Positions 22,586 through 34,064 are shown, counted from the stretch's first letter. The stretch: DNA of 64,000 nucleotides from Actinokineospora pegani (GCF_009745975.1 NZ_WHOL01000033.1:1-64000); one strand, 5' to 3'. The notes: generated from the letters alone by a model not told the origin. Program-made: numbers and translations.

Positions 22586-23302
22586 ATGGCACTCAAGAGC
22601 GTTCCGGCCAGGCCGCCGGAGAGCCGGACGACGGTGGGCAGGCTGTGGTCGTCCACGGTGGGCAAGAAGGCGGTCATGGCCGTCTCGGGGGCGGTCCTGC
22701 TGCTCTATGTCGTCGCTCACATGGTGGGGAACCTCAAGGCGTTCGCGGGTCAGGAGTCGATCGACGGCTACAGCGCCTTCCTGCGCGAGTTCGGCCAGCC
22801 GATCCTCCCCCACGGCGGGCTGCTGTGGATCGTGCGGACCGCGCTGCTGGTGGCGGTCGCCGCGCACATGACGGCGGCGATCCAGCTCGCCAGGAGAGCC
22901 AGGCGGGCACGGCCGGCGGGGTACGAGCGCAGGCCGAAGGTGCAGGGCAGCTACGCGGCGCGGACGATGCGCTGGGGTGGCGTGATCATCGCCCTGTTCG
23001 TCGTCTACCACCTGCTGGACCTGACCGCGGGGGTGCTCAACCCGCACGGGGTGCAGGGGGAGGTCCACTCGAACATCGTGGCGGACTTCCAGCGCTGGTA
23101 CGTGGTCCTCGCCTACACCGTCGCCGTGGTCGCACTCGGCTTCCACCTGCGGCACGGCATCTACAGCGGCTTGCGCAGCCTCGGCGTGGCCAGCGCCGCC
23201 CGCGCGAAAGCGGTCAAGGCCACCGCGCTCGGGGTGTCCGTGGCCATCACCGCCGGTTTCCTGTCCGTGCCCTTCGCCGTCCTCTTCGGAATCGTGAGGT
23301 AA
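22586..23302 (+). CDS. sdhC: succinate dehydrogenase cytochrome b subunit
   Basis: 238-residue membrane anchor of a type B (di-haem) succinate:quinone oxidoreductase. It has five transmembrane helices (about 30-50, 78-100, 130-150, 168-190, 210-235). Candidate haem-ligand histidines are in VVAHMVG, VAAHMTA, VVYHLLD and GFHLRHG. A single C subunit without SdhD fits the SdhCAB order seen in Corynebacterium and Bacillus. First gene of the operon. Confidence 0.92.
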   Translation: MALKSVPARPPESRTTVGRLWSSTVGKKAVMAVSGAVLLLYVVAHMVGNLKAFAGQESIDGYSAFLREFGQPILPHGGLLWIVRTALLVAVAAHMTAAIQLARRARRARPAGYERRPKVQGSYAARTMRWGGVIIALFVVYHLLDLTAGVLNPHGVQGEVHSNIVADFQRWYVVLAYTVAVVALGFHLRHGIYSGLRSLGVASAARAKAVKATALGVSVAITAGFLSVPFAVLFGIVR

Positions 23303-23306
23303 GACC

Positions 23307-25228
<1,922 letters not shown>

Positions 25229-25232
<4 letters not shown>

Positions 25233-25975
25233 ACTACACCCTGCGCGTCTGGCGACAGGACGGCCCGGCCGCCGAGGGCCGCCTGGTCGACTACGAGGTC
25301 GACGGCATCACCCCGGACATGTCCTTCCTGGAGGCCCTGGACCTGCTCAACGAGCGCCTCGTGCTCGACGGCGAGGAGCCGGTCGCCTTCGACCACGACT
25401 GCCGCGAGGGCATCTGCGGCATGTGCGGCCTGATGATCGACGGCGTGGCGCACGGCCCGCAGCGCGCCACGACCACCTGCCAGCTCCACATGCGCTCCTT
25501 CGACCCCGCGCACCCGGTCGTCGTCGAGCCGTGGCGCGCCCACCCGTTCCCGGTCGTGCGCGACCTGGTGGTCGACCGCTCCGCCCTGGACCGCATCGTC
25601 GAGGCGGGCGGCTACATCAGCGCCCCCACCGGCTCGGCCCCCGAGGCCCACGCCGTCCCGGTCCCCAAGCCGGACGCCGACGAGGCCTTCGAGTCCGCCG
25701 CCTGCATCGGCTGCGGCGCCTGCGTGGCCGCCTGCCCCAACGGGTCCGCCTCCCTGTTCACCGCCGCCAAGGTGACCCACCTCGGCCTCCTGCCCCAGGG
25801 CCAGCCGGAACGGACCAGCCGCGCACGGGACATGGCACAGGCCCAGGACGACCTGGGCTTCGGCGGCTGCACCCAGACCGGCGAGTGCACGGCGGTGTGC
25901 CCCAAGGGCATCCCGCTGGAAACCATCTCCCGCATGAACCGCGACGTCCTGGGCGGCCTGCTGCGCTCCCGCTGA
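25229..25975 (+). CDS. sdhB: succinate dehydrogenase iron-sulfur subunit
   Basis: 248 residues; carries electrons from SdhA to the quinone site. The [2Fe-2S] ligands are C58, C63, C66 and C84. The [4Fe-4S] ligands are C159, C162 and C165, with C169 beginning the [3Fe-4S] set completed by C214/C220/C224 ([16 protein letters not shown]). GTG start overlaps the sdhA stop (GTGA). No transcription terminator was obvious directly after the stop. Confidence 0.96.
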
Positions 25976-26396
25976 CCTGCCCCGGCGGCAGAGTGGGACG
26001 CGGGTCGAGCAGTCCCTCACCGGCGTTGGCGTCGCGCCAGCGGAGGTAGACCGGAATCGACAGGCGCGGACCGCGTGCGCCTTGACCGGATTCGCCCACA
26101 CCGAGCACGTCGGATCATGGCGTCAGGAGCTGTCGCAGCCGCACCGCTGAGCCTGTTCCTCCTCGCGCGATCCGCCGCAAGCGCCGGCCCTCGTAACCTG
26201 TCAACCGCCGCACCTCGAACCGGATCTGCCATCCACCCAGCCGGACGCCACCACGATCACATTCCCCAACCCCCGACCGACGCGTCACCAAACCGGCCAC
26301 CGTTCATGGACGCAGCACGAACTCCACCAACGCAAGCCCCCCATCAACCACGCCTAGCCCCGACCAGGACCCAATCGCCTTTCCACCAGCCCACCC

Positions 26397-26501
26397 CGCG
26401 CGACACCAAACCCCACCACACCACCGGGGGCGGCCCTCAGCCCATTCTACCGGCTTCACCCGTTCGGCACGCTGAAGTCGATCATGCCTGTGGACAACTC
26501 C
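26397..26501. repeat. dispersed repeat P, copy 1, with DnaA-box-like 9-mer
   Basis: 105 bp that match 38894-38998. The first ~66 bp differ at one base, ~14 bp in the middle vary, and the last 27 bp are identical. The 3' part (gtcgatcatgcctg, then tggacaactc) contains TTGTCCACA on the minus strand at 26489-26497, the actinobacterial DnaA-box consensus. Confidence 0.8.
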
Positions 26502-26762
26502 ACCGGGGGCCCAATGCCGCTTACTTAGCCCAGCGTGGGGGCGTGCGTGGTGATGGCGGCCGCGGAGATCGAGGCGTGGAAGCGTTCCGAACGCGAGAAC
26601 ACCGCACGACCGTGCCTGTCGACCACACCCCTGGTTCGGGTCCCCGAGTACGAGGTCCCGAGCAGGGGCGGCAGAACCGAGCCCATCCGGTCGCCTCACC
26701 CACCAACCCCGTGCGCGAGACGACCAAGCAAGTCGACACCGACCGGACCCCCACACCGTCCA

Positions 26763-26888
26763 CCACCACACCCGCCCAACCAGGAAAAACACTAAGTAAG
26801 TGGCATTGTCCACTGGGGGCGTCCCGATACCCGTTCTACCGGCTTCACCCGCCTGGCATCCCGAGGTCGATCATGCTTGTGGATAACT
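26763..26888. repeat. dispersed repeat Q, copy 1, with DnaA-box-like 9-mer
   Basis: Begins ccaccacacccgcccaacca and matches 39235-39332 in its first ~45 bp. It then repeats the ttctaccggcttcacccg and gtcgatcatgc modules of P. Minus-strand TTATCCACA at 26878-26886. Confidence 0.7.
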
Positions 26889-26953
26889 TGAGGCCACCAG
26901 ACGCGCTCCGGCCCAAAGGCTCCCGTCGAGCCACAGGCGCCGAGGCCGACTGC

Positions 26954-27832
26954 TCAGGCGGGGACCCAGTCCGCGTTGCCGCCACAGATGATCAAGGCGG
27001 CCAGGCCGGGGTCGCGGCGTTGCAGCCAGGCGGCCAGCGGGGCGGCGGCGGCCAGCTCGACCGCGAGCCGGAACTCCTGCCACAGCAGGTCGCGTGCGGC
27101 GACGATCGCCGAGTCCCCGATCAGGACCGACTCGACCTTCGCGCCGGAGAGCACGTCGAAGGGCACCTGGCCCAGCTTGCTCGCGCCCAGTGCCGAGGCC
27201 GTGATGGAGTCGACGTCGGTCTCGACCGGGCGCCCGGCCTCGATGGCGGCGTTCAGCGCGCGGCACCGGGTCGGCTCGACGGCGACCACCGGCAGGCCGT
27301 TGAGCGCCGTGCCCGCCGCCAGCCCACCGCCGCCCACCGCGACGAAGACCGACTCGACCTCGGGGGCCTCGGCGAGGATCTCGGCGGCGCAGGTGCCCTG
27401 GCCCGCGACGACGAGCGGGTGGTCGAAGGCGGGCACGTACGCCGCGTCCTCGACGGCCATGGCGGCGGCAGCGGCCTCGGCGTAGCAGGCGCCGTGCCGG
27501 ATCAGCCGCGCGCCCTGCCGCTCGATCGTCGCCGCCTTCGCGGCGGGCACCGACTCCGGCACGTAGACCGTCGCGGGGATCCCCAGCAGCCGGGCGGCCG
27601 TGGCGACAGCGGCGCCGTGGTTGCCGCCGGACGCGGTGACCACGGCGGTGGGGCGCTCGTCCGCGCCCAAGAGCGCGTTCAGCGCGCCGCGCAGCTTGAA
27701 CGACCCACTGAGCTGCATGTGGTCGAGCTTGAGGAGCACGTCCCGCCCCTCCACCGCCACCCGCACGAGAGGGGTCCAGCGGGCATAGGGAGCGATCCGC
27801 TCAGCCGCCCGGGCAACGTCTTCCTGATCCAC
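26954..27832 (-). CDS. serine/threonine dehydratase-like PLP enzyme
   Basis: 292 residues, fold type II PLP enzyme. The PLP Lys is K46 in SGSFKLRGA. The substrate loop is TASGGNHGAA and the phosphate-binding Gly-rich loop GGGGLAAG. There is no C-terminal ACT domain, so it resembles a catabolic threonine/serine dehydratase or a serine racemase rather than biosynthetic IlvA. I start it at GTG 27832, preceded by GGAGGG at 6-nt spacing. Divergent from the MetE-like gene, 81 bp apart. Downstream lies the repeat-bearing non-coding stretch. Confidence 0.88.
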   Translation of the reverse strand: MDQEDVARAAERIAPYARWTPLVRVAVEGRDVLLKLDHMQLSGSFKLRGALNALLGADERPTAVVTASGGNHGAAVATAARLLGIPATVYVPESVPAAKAATIERQGARLIRHGACYAEAAAAAMAVEDAAYVPAFDHPLVVAGQGTCAAEILAEAPEVESVFVAVGGGGLAAGTALNGLPVVAVEPTRCRALNAAIEAGRPVETDVDSITASALGASKLGQVPFDVLSGAKVESVLIGDSAIVAARDLLWQEFRLAVELAAAAPLAAWLQRRDPGLAALIICGGNADWVPA

Positions 27833-27913
27833 GACCAACCCTCCGTCAGACTCACCCCAAGATAAGCCCGCCCCCTCCACCCCGGCACCCGTGCCATCGA
27901 CCACACTGCACGG

Positions 27914-28948
27914 GTGACCACCGCACCCTGGGCCCCCGGAGCCGCGACCGGAGTCGGCTCGCTGCCGGGCGCCGACCCCCGTGAAGCCGCCGCCGTGGTG
28001 CTGGGCGAACTCCCCGCGCTGCCGCACCTGCCCGAACTGCCCGGCCGGGGCCTGGGCGCGGACATGATCGGCCGGGCGGCGGCGCTGCTGGTCGACCTGG
28101 CCGTCGAGGTCGTGCCGTCCGGGTACCGGGTGACGGCCCACCCCGGCGGCGACCACCGGCGGGCCCACGACCTGCTGCGCCGGGACGTCGACGCGTTCGA
28201 CGAGGCCGTGGAGCGGGCCGGGCGCCCCAACGCGGTCAAGGTCCAGGTGGCGGGCCCCTGGACCCTGGGCGCGGGCATCGAACTCCCCCGGGGCCACCGC
28301 GTCCTGACCGACCGCGGCGCGCTGCGCGAGTTCGGCGACTCCCTCGCCGAGGGCCTGACCCGCCACGTGGCCGAGATCACCAGGCGGACCGGCGCCCCGG
28401 TGGTCGTCCAGGTCGACGAACCCGGCCTGCCCGCCGTGCTCGCCGGGTCGCTGCCCACCGCCTCCGGCTACGGCATGGTCCCCCCGGTCCCCGCCCCGGA
28501 GGCCACGGAGGTGCTGGAGCGGTTCGTCTCAGCCGCCCGCCGGGCCTCCGGCCAGCCGGTGATCGCGCACTGCTGCGCCCCCCACCCGCCGATCGACCTC
28601 CTCCGCGCGGCGGGCGCCGACGCGCTCGCGCTGGACGCGACCCTGCTCGAGGGCATCCCGGCTGCTTTGACCGACCAGTTCGGGGAGGCGTGGGACGCGG
28701 GGTTGACGATGTTCCTGGGGCTGGTCCCCAGCACGGACCCGGGTGTTCCGGTCACGCTCCGCCAGGTGGCCACGCCCGCGTTGCGGCTGGTGGACAGGCT
28801 CGGGTTCGATCGGACCTTCTTGGCCACGCGCGCGGTCGCCACGCCTACCTGTGGGATGGCTGGGGCATCTCAGGGGTGGGCTCGTCAGGCGATGGCCCTT
28901 GCTCGGGATCTGGGGAAGGCGTTCTTGGAGCCGCCGGACTCCTGGTGA
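27914..28948 (+). CDS. MetE-like (cobalamin-independent methionine synthase C-domain) protein
   Basis: 344 residues, about the size of the C-terminal catalytic half of MetE alone. The zinc-site pattern is retained: AHCC near 215-218 and TPTCGMAG near 318-325. QVDEPGLP resembles the substrate-binding loop. M. tuberculosis Rv3015c lies next to ligA and has the same layout. A full MetE activity cannot be claimed: these short proteins are often annotated as methionine synthase without proof. GTG start at 27914. Confidence 0.82.
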   Translation: MTTAPWAPGAATGVGSLPGADPREAAAVVLGELPALPHLPELPGRGLGADMIGRAAALLVDLAVEVVPSGYRVTAHPGGDHRRAHDLLRRDVDAFDEAVERAGRPNAVKVQVAGPWTLGAGIELPRGHRVLTDRGALREFGDSLAEGLTRHVAEITRRTGAPVVVQVDEPGLPAVLAGSLPTASGYGMVPPVPAPEATEVLERFVSAARRASGQPVIAHCCAPHPPIDLLRAAGADALALDATLLEGIPAALTDQFGEAWDAGLTMFLGLVPSTDPGVPVTLRQVATPALRLVDRLGFDRTFLATRAVATPTCGMAGASQGWARQAMALARDLGKAFLEPPDSW

Positions 28949-29030
28949 GGCTCGCGGGGGTGATTGTGTGTGGCCGGGGTCCGCTACGGCAGATTCCCGG
29001 ACTCCGAGCGACGGGGGGGCGTCGAGGTTG

Positions 29031-29647
29031 GTGAACCAGCTACCGGTACAGGCTCATGGACTCACGAAACGCTGGGGCGCGCGCACGGTGATCCAGGGCC
29101 TCGACCTGTCTCTCCCCGAAGGGGAGATCCTGGCCTTGACCGGTCGGTCCGGTTCGGGAAAGACCACGTTGTTGTCCGTTCTGGCGATGATCACGGACTT
29201 TGACTGCGGCTCGCTGCGCTTGTTCGGTAGCGATGTCTCGTCGTTGTCGGCTGGTCAGCGTTCTGCGCTGCTGCGGGAGCGGATCGGGATTGTCTTCCGA
29301 ACATCGAGCTGGGTTCGGGGCGAGGCGCGCTGCCGCACGCGGCGGAGATGCTCGCCTCGGTGGGACTGGGTGCGGCGATGAGCGCGTATCCGCGATCCCT
29401 GTCGCTCGGGGAGCAGCAGCGTGTGGCCGCGGTGCGCGCGTTGGCAAAACGGCCCGCCTTGGTGCTCGCTGACGAGCCGACGGCCAGTTTGGACCGGGAG
29501 AACCGGGACGTCGTTCTCGGTCTCATCGAATCCGGCGCCGCTGGCGGCGCGTGTGTCGTGGTCGCGACCCACGACGACCACGTCGCGAACTGGGCGACCA
29601 GGCGAGTCAGGATCGACGCCACGGGCCTCGGTGGGGAGGTCGGCTGA
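29031..29647 (+). pseudogene. ABC transporter ATP-binding protein, broken by a deletion/frameshift
   Basis: The N-terminal half (from GTG 29031) reads normally through Walker A (GRSGSGKTT) to RIGIVF near 29297. The rest continues in a different frame from about 29300: signature LSLGEQQRVA, Walker B LVLADEP and H-loop VVATHDD. Compared with the intact ATPase at 32302-33000, about 20 residues are missing at the junction, including the Q-loop Gln. A deletion whose length is not a multiple of three therefore broke it. Neither half could work alone. It lies 3 nt before a permease gene that is still intact. Confidence 0.82.
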
Positions 29648-29650
29648 CCC

Positions 29651-30865
29651 ATGAGCATCGTCAAGCTCGCACTGGTCGGGTTTCGAGGGATGTGGCGGCG
29701 CTATGTCTTCCTCACGGTTCTCGTCGGTCTCGTCCTCAGCGTGGGCGGCGCGGGACTGGTGGTGTCCGACAATTTCTCCGGGGTCGTTCGCGACAGCATC
29801 GGCAACGGGGTGGGGGAGCGCCTCATCACCGTTGAGCCCAGTTTCACCGGGGGTGGGTCCGGCGAACTGCACACGGCGGCCTTGCGGGACCTCGTCTCGA
29901 TCAAGGGCGTCGAGGGCGTCAGCGGGCACTACTTCCTCAGCGGAGACCTCGTCCTGACCGACAGCGCCAACGCGGTTCCCGTCACCGTCGTGCCAGTCTC
30001 GTCCGTGGTCGAGCCGCCACTTCGTGACGGCAGGCTTCCCGATGGCACGCCCACCGGGGTCGAGGTCGCGATTCCCGCGGTGGTTGACGGCGTGAGCACC
30101 AGCGATCGGCTCGGCACGACGATGCCGCTGGTCCGCAACGTCTCCGTCGCGCCGGGCGAGACCCGGTCCCAGACCGAGACCGTCACAGTGGTCGGGCTCG
30201 TCGACGAGCACTGGCAACTCGACGGCCGCAACCCCGTCTACGCACCACCAGAGGTCACCGACCAGTGGTTGGACGGCACCGGTGGCGCGGTCGAATCCGG
30301 CGTCCCCCGCGGGGGCTTCACCCGCGTCAGCGTCCTGGCCGACACCGGTGTCGACACCTCCGACGTCCTCGCTGCTATCCAGGCGAAACAGTATCTGGCC
30401 AGCGCGGGAGTCCAACTCGACGGCAGCCTGCCCCGATCCCTCGACAGCTTTGCCGGAGTCGCGAAGGCGATGCGTTGGCTTGGCTCGATCGTCGGACTCG
30501 TCCTGGTCTTCTCGATGGTCCGCGCGCTGATGGCGGGCCGTTACCGCGAGATCGGAATCCTCAAGAGCCTGGGGTATCGACGGGCGACGATCGCGGCGGC
30601 GTTCGCGGGCGAAAGCCTGCTGGCCGCACTCCTGGGGTGTGTGTTGGGAGTCCTCGGGTGCTTCGCGGTGGCCCTGCTGGTCGGCAGGGCGGCGGCCACC
30701 GACATCCCCGACGGCGTCTCGTACCGCACGTTGGCGCTTCCGACAGCCAGTTACATCACCGTCCTCATCCCCGGTGCGCTCATCGCCGTCGCCGTGAGCA
30801 CGTGGATTCCCATTTGGCGTGCAGTCCGCCGATCAGCCATGTCGATTCTGCAAAGCCACCGGTGA
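29651..30865 (+). CDS. FtsX-family ABC permease (partner of the broken ATPase)
   Basis: 404 residues, MacB/FtsX type: transmembrane helix 1 (about 15-38), a large extracytoplasmic domain (about 40-270), then three helices near 278-300, 325-348 and 372-392. The cytosolic coupling segment reads RYREIGILKSLGYRRATI. No frameshift seen. Start ATG 29651 with GGGAGG upstream inside the end of the ATPase gene. With its ATPase destroyed it is probably non-functional unless another ATPase substitutes, such as the one at 32302. Third positions are less GC-rich than in neighbouring genes. Confidence 0.85.
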   Translation: MSIVKLALVGFRGMWRRYVFLTVLVGLVLSVGGAGLVVSDNFSGVVRDSIGNGVGERLITVEPSFTGGGSGELHTAALRDLVSIKGVEGVSGHYFLSGDLVLTDSANAVPVTVVPVSSVVEPPLRDGRLPDGTPTGVEVAIPAVVDGVSTSDRLGTTMPLVRNVSVAPGETRSQTETVTVVGLVDEHWQLDGRNPVYAPPEVTDQWLDGTGGAVESGVPRGGFTRVSVLADTGVDTSDVLAAIQAKQYLASAGVQLDGSLPRSLDSFAGVAKAMRWLGSIVGLVLVFSMVRALMAGRYREIGILKSLGYRRATIAAAFAGESLLAALLGCVLGVLGCFAVALLVGRAAATDIPDGVSYRTLALPTASYITVLIPGALIAVAVSTWIPIWRAVRRSAMSILQSHR

Positions 30866-30888
30866 CCTGCTCAAGACCACATGCAAGA

Positions 30889-30947
30889 CCCAGCGCCACC
30901 ACCGCGGCTGCCCCTGGCACTGTCGCAGCCGCGGTGGTGGCGCTGGG
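30889..30947. terminator. bidirectional terminator between two permease genes
   Basis: Perfect 23-bp stem (30889-30911 / 30925-30947) with a 13-nt loop, between the convergent permease genes. No T-tract. Confidence 0.85.
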
Positions 30948-30982
30948 CGGAAAGACTCAACGACCTCTTCCCTCGAACAGGC

Positions 30983-32302
30983 TCACGCCCGCATCACCGT
31001 GGCGATGGGAATCCCAGCCGCCCGGATGGCGGGCAACAGCCCACCGAGAATCCCCGCGGCCACCCCGGCGACCACACCAGCGACCCCGGCCTGCCAGGGG
31101 AACGAGACATCGGCCAAGAGCGGCTCAGACGGACCGAACAGCGTCGAAGCCACTTCCAACGCCGCAGCCCCGGCACCGACCGCCGCCGCCGCGGTGAGCA
31201 AGCCGATGATCAGCGTCTCGGCGAGCACGATGCCCGCCAGCAGTACCCTCGGCGTCCCCACCGCCCGCCGCAGCGCGAACTCCTCGACCCGTTCGCCGAC
31301 GGTGGCGAGACCGACGTTCAGGATTCCCGCGACCCCGATCAGCAGGACCAGGGCGGCCATGCCCAGGAAGATCCACCGCATCACGTCCAGTTGGCTGCCG
31401 ATGCGGTCACGGGAGTCGACCGGTGAGGTGTAGATGTGCGTGACGTCGACCCCCGCGCCCGACAGCCGGGCGGTGAGGGTCTGCAAGGCGGGTTGGTCGG
31501 ACGGCCACAGGTAGAGCTGCATCATGGTGCCCTGGCCCGTGCGGGGGTCGCTGCCCGCGTCGGCGGGGTTGAGCCAGGTGAACAGCTCGTCGGCGCGGAT
31601 GTAGGCGGTGGGGGCGTAGCCGCCGTCGTCGATGACGCCGGTGATGCGGGGGGTGGTGTCGGCGCTGGCGCCGGGGACGCGCATCTGGGCGGGGACGGGG
31701 TGGGCGGCGAAGCCGTCGGCGGCTTCCTGGTTGAGCACCAGGCGCGGGGACAGCGAGGGCTCGCCGTCGAAGGACAGCCACTCGCCGGACTTGAGCGGGA
31801 AGGGGCGGAACTGGCGGATGTCGCCGGTCACGCCGACCAGCCGGACCTCGATGGCCTCGCCGGGTGGGGCGGGCGAGTCGTCCATCACCTGCGTGCACAT
31901 GCCGTTGGCGTCGCACCGGACGGCGTAGCCGCCCTGGTCGCGGCTGGCGTGCTTGAACGGCTGCGCGCCCGGGTTGATCGGTGTCGTGCCCGGCTCACCG
32001 ATGACCGCGCTGGTCTCAGTGGCGCCGACGATCCCGGGGTGGTCGGCGAGCAGGTCCGTGGTGATCGCCACGGTGTCCGGGCCGGGCGGCAGCCCGGCCC
32101 GGAGGCTGCCGTCCTTGCCCTGCTGCAGTTCGATGTCCGCGAGCAGCGCGCGGTTGGCGATCTCGGACCCGGCCTGCACCGCGACCACCGCGAGCACGCC
32201 GAGGAACAGGCTGATCATCGACAGCAGGGTGCGCAGCTTGCGGGCGCGGATGCTCTGCCCGCCGATGACCAGCGCGGAGCGGAAGCGACCGGAGAGCGCC
32301 AT
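30983..32302 (-). CDS. MacB-type ABC permease
   Basis: 439 residues. It opens with the typical RARKLRTLLSMISLFLGVLAVVAV (basic cytosolic loop plus helix 1). A large periplasmic domain (about 45-300) follows, then three helices near 318-340, 362-385 and 405-425. FALRRAVGTPRVLL is the cytosolic coupling segment. Third gene of a lipoprotein-ATPase-permease operon; its start overlaps the ATPase stop (TGATG). The export substrate is unknown. Confidence 0.9.
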   Translation of the reverse strand: MALSGRFRSALVIGGQSIRARKLRTLLSMISLFLGVLAVVAVQAGSEIANRALLADIELQQGKDGSLRAGLPPGPDTVAITTDLLADHPGIVGATETSAVIGEPGTTPINPGAQPFKHASRDQGGYAVRCDANGMCTQVMDDSPAPPGEAIEVRLVGVTGDIRQFRPFPLKSGEWLSFDGEPSLSPRLVLNQEAADGFAAHPVPAQMRVPGASADTTPRITGVIDDGGYAPTAYIRADELFTWLNPADAGSDPRTGQGTMMQLYLWPSDQPALQTLTARLSGAGVDVTHIYTSPVDSRDRIGSQLDVMRWIFLGMAALVLLIGVAGILNVGLATVGERVEEFALRRAVGTPRVLLAGIVLAETLIIGLLTAAAAVGAGAAALEVASTLFGPSEPLLADVSFPWQAGVAGVVAGVAAGILGGLLPAIRAAGIPIATVMRA

Positions 32303-33000
32303 CAGACCGCCACCCCCCGCGGCTCGGCGCGCAGCACGCCCTCGGTCAGCCGCACGACGCGGTGCATCCGGTTGGCGTGCGCGTGGTCGTGGGTGACCAG
32401 GATGAGCCCGCAGCCGCGGTCGGTGGCCGAGTGCAGCGCGTCGATGACCAGCGCGCCGGTCTCGGTGTCGAGCGCGCCGGTCGGCTCGTCGGCGAGCAGG
32501 ACCTTGGGCTCGCGCACCAGGGCCCGCGCGATCGCGACCCGCTGCTGCTCGCCGCCGGACATCCGCGGCGGGCGCTGCTTGGCCAGGTGGGCGATGCCGA
32601 CGCGGTCCAGCGCGGCCATGACCTTGGCCCGGCGGGTGCGCCGCGACTCCCAGCCCTGCCCGTTGACCAGGGCCATCGCGACGTTCTGCGCGGCGGTGAG
32701 GTGCTTGAGCAGGAAGAACCGCTGGAAGACGAACCCGAACTCGGCGCTGCGCAGCCGGGCGGCGCGGCGCTCGGGGACGCGGGTGATGTCAGCGCCGCCC
32801 AGCAGGTACTGGCCGCTGTCCGCGCGGTCGAACAGGCCGATGACGCTGAGCAGCGTGCTCTTGCCGGAGCCGGAGCGGCCCAGGATGGCCACGCTGTCGC
32901 CCGCGTTCACCGTCAGGTCCACACCGGACAGGATCGGCCGGGGCTCGCCCTGCCCGGTCAGGGTCTTGCTCAGGCCGGAGAGCTCGATGAGGGCGGTCAT
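32302..33000 (-). CDS. ABC transporter ATP-binding protein, MacB/LolD type
   Basis: 232 residues, complete. Walker A GRSGSGKST (about 41-49). Q-loop in FGFVFQRFFLL. Signature MSGGEQQRVA. Walker B VLLADEP with GALD next to it. H-loop LVTHDH. It powers the permease at 30983, with which it overlaps, and lies 3 nt after the lipoprotein gene, forming a tripartite MacAB-like exporter. Confidence 0.94.
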   Translation of the reverse strand: MTALIELSGLSKTLTGQGEPRPILSGVDLTVNAGDSVAILGRSGSGKSTLLSVIGLFDRADSGQYLLGGADITRVPERRAARLRSAEFGFVFQRFFLLKHLTAAQNVAMALVNGQGWESRRTRRAKVMAALDRVGIAHLAKQRPPRMSGGEQQRVAIARALVREPKVLLADEPTGALDTETGALVIDALHSATDRGCGLILVTHDHAHANRMHRVVRLTEGVLRAEPRGVAV

Positions 33001-33003
33001 GCC

Positions 33004-33984
33004 TCAGCCCACCGGGCCCGGCTGCTGCGGCGCGGGCAGGCTGGGACCCGGCACCGCGAGCTTCTCGGTCCCGGTCAGGCCGGACCTGATCTCCACGACC
33101 TTGCCGTCGGTGATCCCGAGGACCACGTCGCGGGTCTGCCGGGAGCCGTCGGGGCCGAGCACGTCGACCTTGCCCGCGCCCTGCTTGCCCGCCACGGCCT
33201 CGACCGGGGCGACGAGCACGCCGGTGGCCCGCGCGGTGACGACCTCGAGGGTCGCGGTGGCCCCGTTGATCAGCTTCACGTCGGCGGGCGGCGTGCACAC
33301 CAGGCGCATACCGGTGGCCTCGGACGGCGAGCGGGTGTCCTTGGGCCGCTCGATGCCCGCGACGGGCGGGACCGGGGGCATGTCCCCGGGCGGCGCGGGC
33401 GGGGCGGCGGGGGGCGCGGGCGGCTCGGGGATGGACCCCGGCGGCAGCGCGGCGATGGTCCCGAGCACCGCGCAGTCGAACGGCCCCGGGCCGTTGGCGA
33501 TCTGCGCCTTCACCGTCGCCAGCCCGTCGGAGAGCGTGTAGGCCTGCGCGCCGTCGATGTCGGCGACGAGCCCGTAGCCGCCGTGCTTCGCCGACACCAC
33601 CGGCATCCCCGCGGTCACCGTGGCCCGGTCGTCGACCAGCCTGCCCGCGAAGGTGGCCCCGGCCGGGACGTCGACCGGGGTGGGCTTGCCCTTGAGCCAC
33701 ACCGTCCCGGCCCGCGTGGGCTTGGTCGGCGTGCCCTTGCTGTCCTTGACCTCGAGGTAGCGCATCTCGCCGTCGACGGGCGCGACCAGGCCGAAGACCG
33801 GGTTGACGACGACCTTGCCGGTCAGGCTCACCTTGTTGGACAGGTCCTGCCTGGCCAGCTCCGCGGTCGTCAGCGTCGTCCCGCGCTGCTCGAGGCTGGG
33901 GACGGGCTGCTCCGCGGCGCCCGCCGAGCAGCCCGCGACGAGCACGGCGGTGGCGACGAGCGGGATGAGTGGTCGTCGGGTCAC
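33004..33984 (-). CDS. lipoprotein, membrane-fusion (MacA/HlyD-like) subunit
   Basis: 326 residues from GTG 33984, preceded by GGGGGGA. Signal peptide with lipobox LVAGC (Cys at 19). An early beta region (VSLTGKVVVNPVFGLVAPVDGEMRYL) resembles the lipoyl-like domain of periplasmic adaptors. A Pro-rich insert (about 200-235, PEPPAPPAAPPAPPGDMPP) interrupts it. The C-terminal beta domain (TLEVVTARATGVLVAPVEAV, then IRSGLTGTEKLAVPG) matches adaptor proteins of MacB exporters in Gram-positive bacteria. First gene of the exporter operon. Confidence 0.85.
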   Translation of the reverse strand: MTRRPLIPLVATAVLVAGCSAGAAEQPVPSLEQRGTTLTTAELARQDLSNKVSLTGKVVVNPVFGLVAPVDGEMRYLEVKDSKGTPTKPTRAGTVWLKGKPTPVDVPAGATFAGRLVDDRATVTAGMPVVSAKHGGYGLVADIDGAQAYTLSDGLATVKAQIANGPGPFDCAVLGTIAALPPGSIPEPPAPPAAPPAPPGDMPPVPPVAGIERPKDTRSPSEATGMRLVCTPPADVKLINGATATLEVVTARATGVLVAPVEAVAGKQGAGKVDVLGPDGSRQTRDVVLGITDGKVVEIRSGLTGTEKLAVPGPSLPAPQQPGPVG

Positions 33985-34035
33985 TGGGTCCCCCCAAGGG
34001 ATAGCGGTCCGGGCGGCACACCCGGTAGGAACAGA

Positions 34036-34064
34036 GTGTATACACCGAGGGGATAGTCTTATCC
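34036..34064 (-). promoter_or_regulatory. exporter operon promoter with palindromic site
   Basis: A 10-bp perfect palindrome gtgtatacac (34036-34045) contains TATACA, usable as a -10 on the minus strand. A second inverted repeat ggata-gtct-tatcc lies at 34051-34064, where the -35 would be. The pattern suggests a dimeric repressor site over the promoter. Confidence 0.5.

Larger units (their letters stand above)
25976..26953. other. non-coding stretch with repeats P1 and Q1
   Basis: 978 bp between sdhB and the dehydratase gene. Frames that cross it have poor codon bias and I accept none. It holds repeat P (26397-26501) and repeat Q (26763-26888). The part before 26390 shows nothing I recognise. 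Confidence 0.65.

Noticed and set aside
26075-27865. 596-codon plus-strand frame across the non-coding stretch and the dehydratase gene
   Set aside because: It is antisense to the dehydratase gene in its second half, and its first half crosses the dispersed repeats; the translation is Pro/His/Arg-rich with no domain.
29250-29350. Programmed frameshift joining the two halves of the ABC ATPase
   Set aside because: A frameshift alone would not restore the roughly 20 missing residues including the Q-loop, and I see no clear slippery site with a stimulatory hairpin.
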